DNA of 64,000 nucleotides from Henricia sp. BOLD:AAB3569 (Eukaryota > Echinodermata > Asteroidea > Spinulosida > Echinasteridae), in assembly GCA_037783545.1 (NCBI GenBank), contig JBBELK010000635.1, positions 124,001-188,000 on the forward strand, read 5' to 3'. A model generated the notes under the pieces. The model saw nothing but the letters and a program-made list of their open reading frames with translations, made no database searches and was not told the origin of the DNA. Positions 46,201-55,445 of this stretch are shown here, piece by piece. A program made the translations under genes and the position numbers. How positions within the stretch are numbered: position 1 is the stretch's first letter; each line of letters opens with the position of its first letter.

Positions 46201-49200
46201 GGGTACAGTACCCAGACTCGGCATGTGGAGTTCAAAGGGAATTTGGCTGCTTCAGGTATGGTTACAGGACTTGTAGGGTCTTGCGAGGGCTTGGGGTGGG
46301 TATAAGTCTCAGGGACTAGCGATGATGGACTTGTACGGACTGGTAGGGACTTGTACTGAACTTTTTGACTGGAACATTTTTGTTCCAAATGTTTAGTAGA
46401 CATGTGTGAGAGACTTGTGAGAGACTTGTGAGAGACTTGTTAGAGACTTGCGACGGACTCGGGGCTGACTTGGGACGAAATCGTGACACAACTGCACCAC
46501 AAATATCTACGCCACAAACAAATACTTTATTCCCTTGAACAGATGGATAACATTACATCACTCGCAACCACCATGCCCAAGTCAGAAGCGGTCCCAACCC
46601 TCCGTGATTTTAACGAAACGCGGCTTGCTAATCGGATGGCACTCCAAGCAGCTTATGGGACTTACACAGGCCGAAGTAACGACGAACAACAAGGGAGGGG
46701 AGTTGATATCCCACACGAGGCTTTTCAGAATGAGGGAATTGCCGTATCGTTGTTACAGGTAGTCTACATGTCAGTAAATATTGCAATTTTGGCCACAAGT
46801 GTTGCTAATGTACTTCTCAATTGTTCCCGCACACCCATCCGTAGTTGGGGATTTAAGGGTTTATGTCCAAAACGGTACTAACCCTAACCCACCTATGTAT
46901 CTCAATGTTTTACGTGGAGGACACTAGGCTTCATTTTAAAAATATATTAAATTTAAAATAAAAAGTGTTTTTTTTAAATTAACATATTCACGGAATGTGG
47001 GCTATTTAAATTATTTATTTTGTTTTGATATTTACATTAAAAAAGAAAAAAATGCAAAGATTTATAATAAAATTTAATAAAGCATTGATGCATATATGTA
47101 GCTGAAATTTCTGCAGGCTAGTTTACTAACATTCGTCTTTAGATATGTTCTGCCCTTATTCCGAAAATCCGTAAAAAAAGGAGCGTGTTCAAATTTTTCC
47201 TATAAACGGATTTCATATAAAATAACTCCCCAAAATATTATCCATGGAGAGAAAACAGGAAATTTGCAATCTCCAATTTGGATGCGGAAGCAGAAGGGTT
47301 GGTGTAATTACTGCACTGCTTTATGGAACCAGATAAATTAGTTTACAAAGCATCGGTGGTTTTTGACGATATCCTTAAAAATATACGGATTGAGAGAGCG
47401 AAATTTCAAAATGGTAATGGGAAAAATACGACATGATATGGTATCAAAATCTCAACACTTATGGGGGAAAATTGGGGGCTCAAAAGTCTGCTCTGGACAC
47501 TATTTTTTAGAGATACAGGCACTCGCAGTAAATGAATCTTTCTGTCTGTCCTATAAGGAAGCGGACGCTGACCACAAGCCACAAGCAAGCCAGGCATTGG
47601 AGTCTTTGTATGAAAAGAGGGAAGAAGTCGGGGAGCCAGACACGCGATTAAACGAGGCTATGAAACCGCTCTTACGTCAGTACTGGGAACTCTACGGGCA
47701 GAAGCTAGGAATCTGGGACGAACAGTCGCAGGTCCGTCAGTTATTCATTAATTTTCTTTTTTAACGTCAAGGAATGCACTTAGTGACAAGATATACTGAA
47801 AAACAAAAGAAACTTATAGAGATATTTGAGTCTGTTTTTGAGCAGAAAGGTCAAATTGGGCATTTCGCAAATACAGAGGCACTCAAGCATGTTGTCACCG
47901 TTTCATCAAGCCACCCTTCTTTTAGACAGGCAGTGTGTGACGGGTAGAATTTTGTCAAATGGGCATTAAAGATGACAGGTGGATTTGTGGTTTAAAATGT
48001 ATACATAGTATACAGAATGTAATCTGTGTGGCAGGCTGCCGCGACCAGCCAGCCAGCTGGCCAACGGTGGTATGCTTGCGTGTTGCGACTCGTGTACATG
48101 TTGTATGCACACAGTACGTACGTGTGCCATACGTGACCTCATGAACACATCACATGTATGACGATTTTAAACTTGCATGGTGTCGGTAACCACTTTATGC
48201 ATTTTGCCAGTCATAGGACGGGTACTTTTTGTAAATCTTGTATACAAGGCTTTAAGTTTATTTTTCTCTTTTCAGGCTGCAGATCTGCCCTTGACAGTTC
48301 ATGAAGCCATTTCTAAACTCATCGATGGATCGTCTGTATTATCGCTGAACCTACAACGGGCTCAAATAACGTACTTCTGTCAGAATTTTCCCACCGCAAC
48401 TCTTGCTGCACTTCTAGATACCCTAACTATTGGAAAACTTGACGAAAACGATGGTAAATCTGTCTCATTTTCAATACTGTTCATAACTATTTTTTTAGAC
48501 TAAAGCAAAATGTTTCACCCAAACTTTCCCTCATTTCATTGGATTTGGTGGCTACTGAACATGGATAATTGATTAAATGAAATGGCCCCTGAATCTGTAT
48601 ATTTTTGTGTATTCATTCCTGCATGGGTCACATAACGCTACAGAAATAATAACATTACCATCATCTCCTTTATGGCCCTGAACGTGGATGACTGATTAAA
48701 TAAAATGGCCCCTGAATCTGGCTATTTTTGTGTCTTTCCTCTTGTATAGGTCATGTGGCATTCCAAGAAATCCCATTGGACAATGAAGAGTTGGACCCAT
48801 CTCTACCGCTCGTGTCATTGGCTGTCAAAGCCACTGAATCTGAATTAGCTTTGCCATTATTTGAGATCATTTGCAGACTGATGTTTAAAGAGTACCCATC
48901 CCAGCTGGTAGTACAATTTGATTTGTTCTTTTGAGAATTTCATTTTTTTTGTCCCTTTCTTCCCTCCCATTTCTTCCCATCATGTGTTTCTTTCCTACAC
49001 TGTTTTTCCCAAATTGATCTTTTGCAGATGAAGAGTTTCATCGCAAAACACAATAAACCGCATATCCAAATAAAATTGAGATATAGGGGGTAGGTAGTAC
49101 ATTCTTGATTGGCGGTCCTATACATTTGTCAAAAAGATTATTAACAAACTGTTATATCCCACAATAAACTGTTTTACTTATTGAAATTTGCCATTGACTG

Positions 49201-51934
49201 TAGTGCTTAGTTGTAATACAAAATGGCAGTTTTCTCAAAGTGCCAAAAATAAATCTTATTTTGGCTAACTGACTTTCCACTCCAACCCATCTTTCTGCCT
49301 GACTGTTTCTCTGTGTCCCAGCATTGTTTTAATGTGCCGTTTTGTGTATGTCACAGCCATTTTGCCTTTGAAAGACACTCCATCTTTCAATTTTGATGTA
49401 ATTTAATTTTGGCAATAGGTTGAGTTTGTACATCTGTGTCAGCGTGCTCGAGAAAAGGGAATGGACGTGTCGGCATTCTCAAGAAAAAAATCCATGGTGA
49501 GCCTTGGTCAATTATTTTAGACCAGAATTGTAGTCGAGTCCATCATAAGTCTGTCACAAGTCCAGTAACGCAAAGGATGAACACGCACAAAAAATGCCTT
49601 TGTTGGAGTTCATTTGAGTAGCTTGTGACTTGAATTAAGACCCAGGGACTTGTGGTGGACTTGTGAAGGCTTGTGAGGACTTGTGATGGACTCGACTGCA
49701 ACCCTGTTTTAGACTGAATCTCAGTCCACTATTTTCAAAACTACACAATTGTTTGTATTTAGTCTAACAAAACAAATCTAAATTCCTAAATTCTCAATTG
49801 GTAATAAAATGTGTTTTTGTTGACTCCAAAAATATTGTATAGATGCAGTTGTATGACATCGCCTTTGGCTGCTTGCCAGGACCGGACCATTCCAAAAATA
49901 AGGGTGCAGCTGTGTTAGCCACTGCGGAATTAATACAACACAGGTAATTACAGAAAGTATTGGGTTTTGTTTTGTTTTTTTGTTGTTTTTTTTTAAATTA
50001 ATTTTTTGATGTTCAACTCTGTGCTATGTTTTGTACATGTATATTATCAGCAAAACAAATTTATGAAAGATAAAATTGTTGAAAGACAATGGTATTTTTG
50101 TTTTTTCGTTTGAAAACTAGAATAAACAATTATTAAAATTAATGGCTTACATGATTGTAAAATACCCCAACCTGTCACAAGTGTTCAATTTTCAAGAAAT
50201 TGAAAATGTTTAGGTTTTCTCTGACATGAAAATGCTACAAATGCACAATTTTGTTTGTGATATTTCTCTAAAACCCCAACACTTGTCACAAAAATATCAG
50301 TGACGGGTATTTTAGAATCATGTTAACTATTGTTTCCAATAATTTAAGTTATGGCCAAAACGAAGAAAAAAATATAATGTTCCATTTAGTGAAGTCTCAA
50401 TTACATCATCATTACATCACTTGCAAATTTTGTTCCCCAACAGCTCAATGTCGCACAACATGCTGAATGCACTCAAGTTGCTTCTAAAACATCGACTGTG
50501 GTCAGATGCAATAGACCTCATTCAGAAGAAAGCCGACAACACACAGGCGCATTCCGAGCTGTTCCACGTTTTACTGACGTCTATTTTGCAAGTATGTATT
50601 CGCTATTTGTACAAAATTGTTATATTTGCAAAACCGCAGCGTCACCCTTTCTGTGTTGCCAAGGTAACTTAAAGGGTCTACACTAAAACCAGTGAACTGT
50701 TTACCTGGGCTTTAGCAATGGATGTTTCAGATTACAAGTGAATGTTTAGACTTATTAACCCTGGCAACTGACGTCACACTTTAGTACTGTATATAATAAA
50801 CTTTAATTAATTAAAGTCCCTACAGTATTAAAAGGGCAACACTTTAAAGTTAATGCAGTCGTCCATTCTCAAAGTTGCAATTTTTATTTTTTATGTAGGA
50901 GAGGGAAATAGTTCCAGAATTTTGTGACCAACTTTGGGCGTGCCTGCCTCGGCAAATAAGGTTTGTCATTTTGTTATAATTATTATAATTATTATTTTAT
51001 AAAATCTATAATATATAATCTAATCTTCCGGGGGGGGGGAAAAAACTTTTTGGTATTTTCTTAACATATAATTTTATTAGAACAGAACGTTATTGAATAC
51101 AGTGAACTAGTGAATAACAAGACACTGATCAACCAATCACTTTTAAATCGCTTTCAAGACTGTTCCACAGTGTTTTCTTCCAGGTTGAACAAAGTGATTC
51201 CTACAGTAATGAAATGTGACATCATTCTGTTTCTTGGAGAATCCTGCATTTTTAAAAGGGCTCTCAGGAAAACTCATTTTGTTGGGGTTTAAACCTAATT
51301 GAACCTGCGTGGGGTGAGCTGACCAAAGCCTCTCCCAAACAGCCTTAGAAGTGTAGAAGCTCAGAGACGCACTTCAGGCAGAGTGTCACACCCTGCCTCG
51401 GTGGCTCTTACAGAGTCTGGTGCAGTCAGCCTTGCCATGAGGTGTTCATACTGTAAACCTAAATAATTTTACATCTCTCAGCTTCCTCGATCTTTGAGTT
51501 TCTGTTTTTAAAGTGCATATTTGTGGGGTGTTATGGCCGAGCGGTCTAGTGCGTCGAACTTAAGTTTCTGTGCTAGTACTAGAATGTAGGTTCGATTCCG
51601 GGCCGTGACGGGTTGTGGCACCTGTGCCCTTGAGCAAGGCACTCAACCACACTTGCTCCCATTCCTGTAATTGGCGGTCCCTCCGCTGTTGGATGTGGTA
51701 AATAAATAAATAAATAAATATTTTCAGACGTTCCTTTACAAAATGACAATTTCTGTTTTATACATGTACAGCTCCGTGGAGTTTTTGAAGCTTTTAACAA
51801 CGCACCACCAGCCGAGCAATCCCAGGATCCATCTGTGTCAGCAGGTCATGTGCCAACCCCAAGACGACATTCAGATTGGCATGGTCCGAGGTCAACTCAT
51901 TAAAATGTTAGGTCAGGAAAATGTTTCAAAATAA
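40246..51934 (+). CDS. HPS6: HPS6 (BLOC-2 subunit), 17 coding exons
   Basis: HPS6 acts with HPS3 and HPS5 in BLOC-2, which directs cargo to lysosome-related organelles. Phase-consistent exons: 40246-40428, 41445-41540, 42579-42792, 43174-43279, 44207-44378, 45023-45134, 45821-45929, 46111-46255, 46543-46758, 47558-47731, 48276-48453, 48750-48907, 49419-49496, 49843-49943, 50444-50591, 50899-50960, 51772-51934; 804 residues (human 775). Collinear matches to human HPS6 include GSPGHLFVSFNGG, a VIWVESL...GCHYSICTRTM block (human RLVWCEE...CVCVRTL), LQAAYGTYTG (human EEACGYYQRR), LFEIICRLM (human FELLCQCL) and FLKLLTTHHQ (human LLKALLEQTG). The N-terminus is uncertain: ATG 40,246 follows an in-frame TAG at 40,222 and gives the human-like distance to GSP, but a CAG at 40,291-40,293 could instead be an acceptor. 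Exon 6/7 and exon 10 borders are best guesses among nearby sites. Human HPS6 is a single-exon gene. Confidence 0.88.
40905..41000 (+). repeat. Dispersed repeat in HPS6 intron 1
   Basis: GGAAAACTGTT, GGTATTATC, GTGTGATTGAGGT and ATAAAAACCAACC occur in the same order at 51,945-52,015, just past the HPS6 stop codon. About 75 bases are shared. Class unknown. Confidence 0.6.
40997..41312. mobile_element. Putative MITE in HPS6 intron 1
   Basis: The left end CTTGTCCGCATTGGACTTTTT and right end AAAAAGTCCAAATGTGGACAG are imperfect inverted repeats. The interior repeats AGTCCAGTGCGGACA twice (about 41,058 and 41,163). No coding content. Confidence 0.6.
41886..42300. mobile_element. Putative MITE in HPS6 intron 2
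   Basis: GATCGACACTACGAAGTGAC at the left and the near reverse complement GTCAGTTCGTGGTGTCATCG at the right. Inner words CAGTTCGTGAAAACT and AGTTTTCACGAACTG form a further inverted pair near 41,927 and 41,957. Confidence 0.5.
42835..43054. mobile_element. 220-bp MITE in HPS6 intron 3
   Basis: GGGGCTGTCCAAAGTTGTC at the left is answered by GACAATTTTGAACAGCCC at the right, with TA at both outer borders. An inner pair is TTCTACAGAGCG / CGCTTTGTAGAA. It fits in the 381-base intron between exons 3 and 4. Confidence 0.75.
43380..44040. repeat. CTTGACTTGA-type simple satellite
   Basis: Long runs of the pentamer ACTTG in ACTTGACTTG form, mixed with GAGACTCGAA, AAGACTCAAATGCAG and GGGACTCGAGGGCAG units of about 30-35 bases, are seen at 43,385-43,550 and 43,735-44,040. 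Between them (43,555-43,735) is unique sequence. It lies in HPS6 intron 4. Related ACTTG-rich patches occur at 46,265-46,470 and 49,620-49,690 in later introns. Confidence 0.8.
44495..44590. repeat. Dispersed repeat, second copy of 36,745-36,840
   Basis: The words TTTCTTTCTGGTATTCA, ACCAAGGATTCCTC, ATTGCACTGTCACTCGCAAG and CCATGAAGAATTA are shared in order, with a handful of differences over about 95 bases. Confidence 0.75.
44595..44851 (-). mobile_element. tRNA-Leu-derived SINE
   Basis: Read on the minus strand, the element starts GGGGTGTTATGGCCAAGCGG, which matches a tRNA-Leu 5' half, and has the B box GGTTCGATTCC. The body (GAGCAGGGCACTTTATCAC, CCTTCGGAAGGGATGTAAAG) continues to about 44,595. 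The same head occurs at 51,524 and the same body at 7,025. It is inserted antisense in HPS6 intron 5. Confidence 0.8.
45467..45794. mobile_element. 328-bp long-TIR MITE in HPS6 intron 6
   Basis: Almost a complete hairpin: 45,467-45,620 and 45,655-45,794 pair through AGGGCAATTCCG/CGGAATTTGCCCT, TTTACACTTCAGAGACTTTG/CAAAGTCTCTGGAGTGTAAA and ATGGAAGTGTAATTCCTGAA/TTCAGGAATTACACTTCCAT. It ends 26 bases before exon 7, so it supplies part of the region where the branch point would be expected. Confidence 0.85.
45978..46037. repeat. Five perfect copies of a 12-bp unit
   Basis: CAGCTTGCAGCG is repeated five times without error in HPS6 intron 7, between exons ending 45,929 and starting 46,111. Exact identity suggests recent or active slippage. 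Confidence 0.9.
47255..47440 (+). repeat. Dispersed repeat family A, copy
   Basis: Shares GAAAACAGGAAATTTGCAAT, TTGGTGTAATTACTGCACTG, TTTACAAAGCATCGGTGG and a tail through GATATGGTATCAAAATCTCA with 53,500-53,700 plus 54,004-54,025. It lies in the intron before HPS6 exon 10. Confidence 0.75.
51090..51500. repeat. Dispersed repeat in HPS6 last intron
   Basis: Second copy of the repeat at 7,820-8,170, same orientation on the plus strand, with an extra stretch of about 100 bases in the middle. Both copies happen to lie in a last intron. Confidence 0.65.
51524..51721 (+). mobile_element. tRNA-Leu-derived SINE with (AAAT)n tail
   Basis: The head GGGGTGTTATGGCCGAGCGG and B box GGTTCGATTCC match the copy at 44,851. 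The body is short, ending CTGTTGGATGTGGT followed by AAAT repeats at 51,700-51,721. It lies in the last HPS6 intron, only 50 bases before the last exon. Confidence 0.8.
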
Positions 51935-51935
51935 A
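51930..51935 (+). promoter_or_regulatory. Poly(A) hexamer overlapping the HPS6 stop codon
   Basis: AATAAA spans the TAA stop (51,932-51,934). A second AATAAA at 51,994-51,999 lies inside the repeat shared with 40,905-41,000 and is the likelier working signal because it leaves a short 3' UTR. Confidence 0.4.
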
Positions 51936-52019
51936 ATTACAGGAATGGAAAACTGTTAAAATGGTATTATCTCCAAGTGTGATTGAGGTGTATAATAAAA
52001 ACCAACCTGTGTATAAGTC

Positions 52020-53264
52020 GGCTCGATGCCTCATCTACGTTCTGAGAAAACAGTGGTTTTTAGTGAAGAGCCATTGCCTAGGCAACTAACAAAAGATGAC
52101 GTATTTACTTCGGCATTGCTTTCCGGTGACGTCACCCCTTTCATCCACCATTTTGGTGGGCATTTTTCATGACCCACGTGGCTCGAGTAATAACCGGCAA
52201 ACAGAGCAAGAAAAGCGCATTGGTTGCACTTACCTTTGTTGCTTAATAACCTTGCTTTATGTTGTTGCGCCATGGCTGTTGTATCGATAAAGATAAAAAC
52301 GTATTTCTTCATGCTAAAAATCGCGATCAAGTAGAAGCACTTTCGTGTTTCAAGCTTACTGCATGCTCAATATTTTGAACGTATCGCAACGCGCGTGTGT
52401 GGCATCTTTGAATGAAAATGCGCTGGTGAGTATTTGTATGCGTGTTCATGTGCGTCTATAATTGGCGCGCGCGTGACGCGCCCACCACACATTACCGGAT
52501 GTTCTGCGTCATCGAAAGCAATCAATAAGTACGACTCCAGAATGACCTTTACATTTGCATGCAGAGGGTGATCCAATTCCGCTCCTGACGTGAGGGACGG
52601 AAATCAGGAGACAAATGCCTTTCCTGTATGTTTACCTGCTACTGAGGTTAATACACACCCCGGAGTTTATCACGTTGAAATTGACTTGACAGTTTTATGC
52701 TGAGGTTGTTTATATGAGTGAGGGCAGACATCAATAAAATTGACAAAAAATAAAATTTTTGTACATGCATTTTCAGCTATTTCTTGAAAATGTGATGGCA
52801 CAGTGTGTCCAGCCAAAATTAATTATTTAATTTTTGTAATATGATTGTAAAATATTTGATTAATTTAGAAAATTTTGAAATTTTCATCCATTGTTTACCA
52901 GTTTTGGGACCACGCTCTGCATGTAGTCTATTCAATAAAATGTAAGTAATAGGTTGTAGGGTTTGTGAAAATTTTGTTTAAAACCTGTCAGATCGTGTTC
53001 AGACCAATTCCTCAAAAAAAGGTTCTGTAGAATGTCAGTAAATAAACTACTGGTACTCACAATAAGTTTTGGATATTGTGGGGTGTACACATATTTTATG
53101 GAGGGTATGCATTCTGCTTGAATGATTTTGTATGTGATATCTGCATGATGACAGACACACCTTGTCACATGAATAGGTGAAAACAGTTATTTGAAAAAAA
53201 CATCTTTTTACCAAATTTTCAACTTGTTGCGATTTTAATATATGAATTGTCATATTTTTCTTAT
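52020..53264. other. Spacer after HPS6, nothing recognised
   Basis: No gene-like frame or clear element was recognised. The first part (52,020-52,600) is less AT-rich; the rest is AT-rich. Confidence 0.45.
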
Positions 53265-53460
53265 TACCATTCTGAATTTCACGTTCTCAACCCGTATATT
53301 TTTAAGGATATCACCAGAAATCCACCGATGTTTTCTAATAACTAATTTATCTGGTTCAATATAGAGCAGTGCATTGATTACACCAACCTTTTTGCTTACA
53401 CATCCAAATTGGAGATTGCAAATTTCTGGTTTTCTTCCCATGGATAGTATTTTTGGGAGA
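53265..53460 (-). repeat. Dispersed repeat family A, inverted copy
   Basis: Reverse complement of the family seen at 47,255 (CATGGGAAGAAAACCAGAAAT read on the minus strand). It forms an inverted pair with the next copy 40 bases away. Confidence 0.75.
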
Positions 53461-53499
53461 CATTTTGCATGATTAAGTTAAAACGAAATATAATTATAC

Positions 53500-54050
53500 T
53501 TCCCATGGGAAGAAAACAGGAAATTTGCAATCTCTGATCTAGATGACATGTGGAAGCAAAGAGGTTGGTGTAATTTCTGCACTGCTTTATGAAACTAAAT
53601 AAATTAGTTTACAAAACATTTGACGATATCCTTGGAAATGTACGGGTTGAGAACACAACATTTCCGAATGGTAATGAGTAAAATATGACACACGATATGT
53701 GACCCGCTCTGCAAAAAGGGGTATTAAGTCGCGCTGGCTAGTATTCTTTTTGCGACCATAAAAAGAAATCTGCGGCAAATCCACGCTCAATAAAATACCA
53801 AAACACAATGGAAATTCCTGGCGGTGCCCCAGATACCGCCTGGAACGTCTGTGTTCCCCCTGGAATGTCTGCGTTACGCCTATAATTTCTTTTGTGTTTT
53901 CTTTGGTATTTTAATGAACGTAGAAATGCCACATTTCTTCTCGTGGTCGCAAAAAGAATACTAGCCAGCGCGACGTAATACCTTTTTTTGCAGAGCGGGT
54001 CACATATGGTATCAAAATCTCAAAGCCCATGGGAAATATTTGGGGGTAAA
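53500..54050 (+). repeat. Dispersed repeat family A, copy split by a MITE
   Basis: The copy runs 53,500-53,698 and resumes at 54,008 (GGTATCAAAATCTCAAAGC). The uninterrupted copy at 47,255-47,470 reads straight across this point, showing that 53,699-54,003 is an insertion. Confidence 0.8.
53699..54003. mobile_element. 305-bp MITE with ATAT target duplication
   Basis: GTGACCCGCTCTGCAAAAA at the left and its reverse complement at the right; about 55 bases of terminal inverted repeat match with few changes (inner words GGCTAGTATTCTTTTTGCGA). ATAT borders both ends (53,695-53,698 and 54,004-54,007) and is single in the empty copy near 47,437. The centre repeats GGAATTTC/GGAACGTCTG-like words. 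No coding content. Confidence 0.88.
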
Positions 54051-54249
54051 TCAGGATCCTTTTTCATAAGTTAAAAAACATTCTTTAGTGGATTTAGAAA
54101 CAATAAAATATAATTTTTCCTATTTTTAAAAACACGAGTTAAGAATGTTTATTTAGGAATATTTCTAAGTAAGCTTTATGAAATAGAACCTCTGGTCACG
54201 CGCCTTTATCGAAATTGTACATTTTGAAATTAAAATCGTCTAAATTCTC

Positions 54250-54475
54250 TGGAATGATTATGGTGGTATGGAACGCCAAAGCAAGATAAAATAAAAATTT
54301 GCCTTTACGCCTGACAGTTAGTGATAATCCAAAATGAGTAAATTTAAAAATTGATGGTATGGAACGTCAAAGCGACAACATTTCAGTGAGATAAATTGTA
54401 AATAAATGATTAATTATGGTATAAATTGTAAAATTTGATTAATAATGGTATGGAACGCCAAAAGAATGCAAAGTG
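54250..54475. repeat. Short repeat GGTATGGAACG(C/T)CAAA
   Basis: Three copies at about 54,262, 54,355 and 54,447, roughly 92-93 bases apart, in AT-rich sequence. Possibly a decayed tandem repeat of 92-93 bp. Confidence 0.55.
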
Positions 54476-54859
54476 AGATAATTGCGAAGTATTGTATTTT
54501 TTAATTGTTGTTGAAAAATTTTAAAAGCGATATTTATTGAATAAATTAAACAAGGAAAGAATGTGAAATTATGAATCATGCTCTGTTGTATTGCTGGCTA
54601 AATTCCTTGTCAACAAATAAATTTCAAATTCTTCCTTTTCGTCTGATCGTTCAAGGGTCTATGTCACTAGTTGTTTGCGCATGCGCAGCCAAACTTCGTC
54701 GCTCGGGGATTTTTATCGTATCAAATTTTGACCATCCTTTAATAATACTTCAGTAACTGTCGGGATATCGTGGATGAATTATTCACTGATAAATTGACAT
54801 CGTGGAAGAATTTGACGCATGCGCAAACCGTGACATAGCCTCTTTAAAGTCAAATTGTG

Positions 54860-55445
54860 GCAAATTTTAAAAAAAAAATTTTGATTCAGATTTTCTCAAA
54901 ATGCAGGAAAGGTGTTTAGAAACTCGTCTAAATGATATTCCTTGAATTTGACCTCATCTAGGAAATAAAATATCAAATTTTAAAAATTTCCATTTTTGTC
55001 AAAAATTCAATTTTTCTCAGAAATTTGCTTGAAAAACTGCCAAAATACGTTACAACAGAGTAAATTTTCGTTAGGAGTCGTTTCTGAGACATTTTGAAAA
55101 AAGTCAATTTGTGGCCAATTTTTGTAACTGGAATAATTGATGCAACTGGAATAATTGATGCAACTTTAATAATTGATGCAACTGGAAAATGTTCAATTTT
55201 CTCAAAAATTTGCTTGAAATTTTCTCAAAAATTTGCTTGAAATTTTCTCAAAAATTTGCTTGAAATTTTCTCAAAAATTAGCTCGAAATTTTCTCAATCT
55301 AAAAATATTCCAAATTTCATTTTTTTTTTTCTGGATGACCAATCGAGGTTAAATTCAAGGAATATCATCTAAGGGTCCTAAGCAACATTTCCTGCAATTT
55401 TAAGGAAAATCTAAATCATAACATTTTTTGCCAAAAATTAAAAAA
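54860..55445. repeat. Decayed and partly inverted edge of the satellite
   Basis: 54,880-55,000 is a diverged direct monomer piece (TGATATTCCTTGAATTTGAC). 55,140-55,190 repeats TGATGCAACT(G/T)GAATAAT-like units, and 55,195-55,300 repeats GAAATTTTCTCAAAAATTTG about five times. 55,325-55,445 is a monomer piece in reverse orientation (TTAAATTCAAGGAATATCAT, CTAAGCAACATTTCCTGC). The regular array starts right after. Confidence 0.8.

Noticed and set aside
51524-51600. Working tRNA-Leu gene
   Set aside because: The 3' acceptor strand is replaced by a SINE body and an AAAT tail; a second copy exists in the same window.
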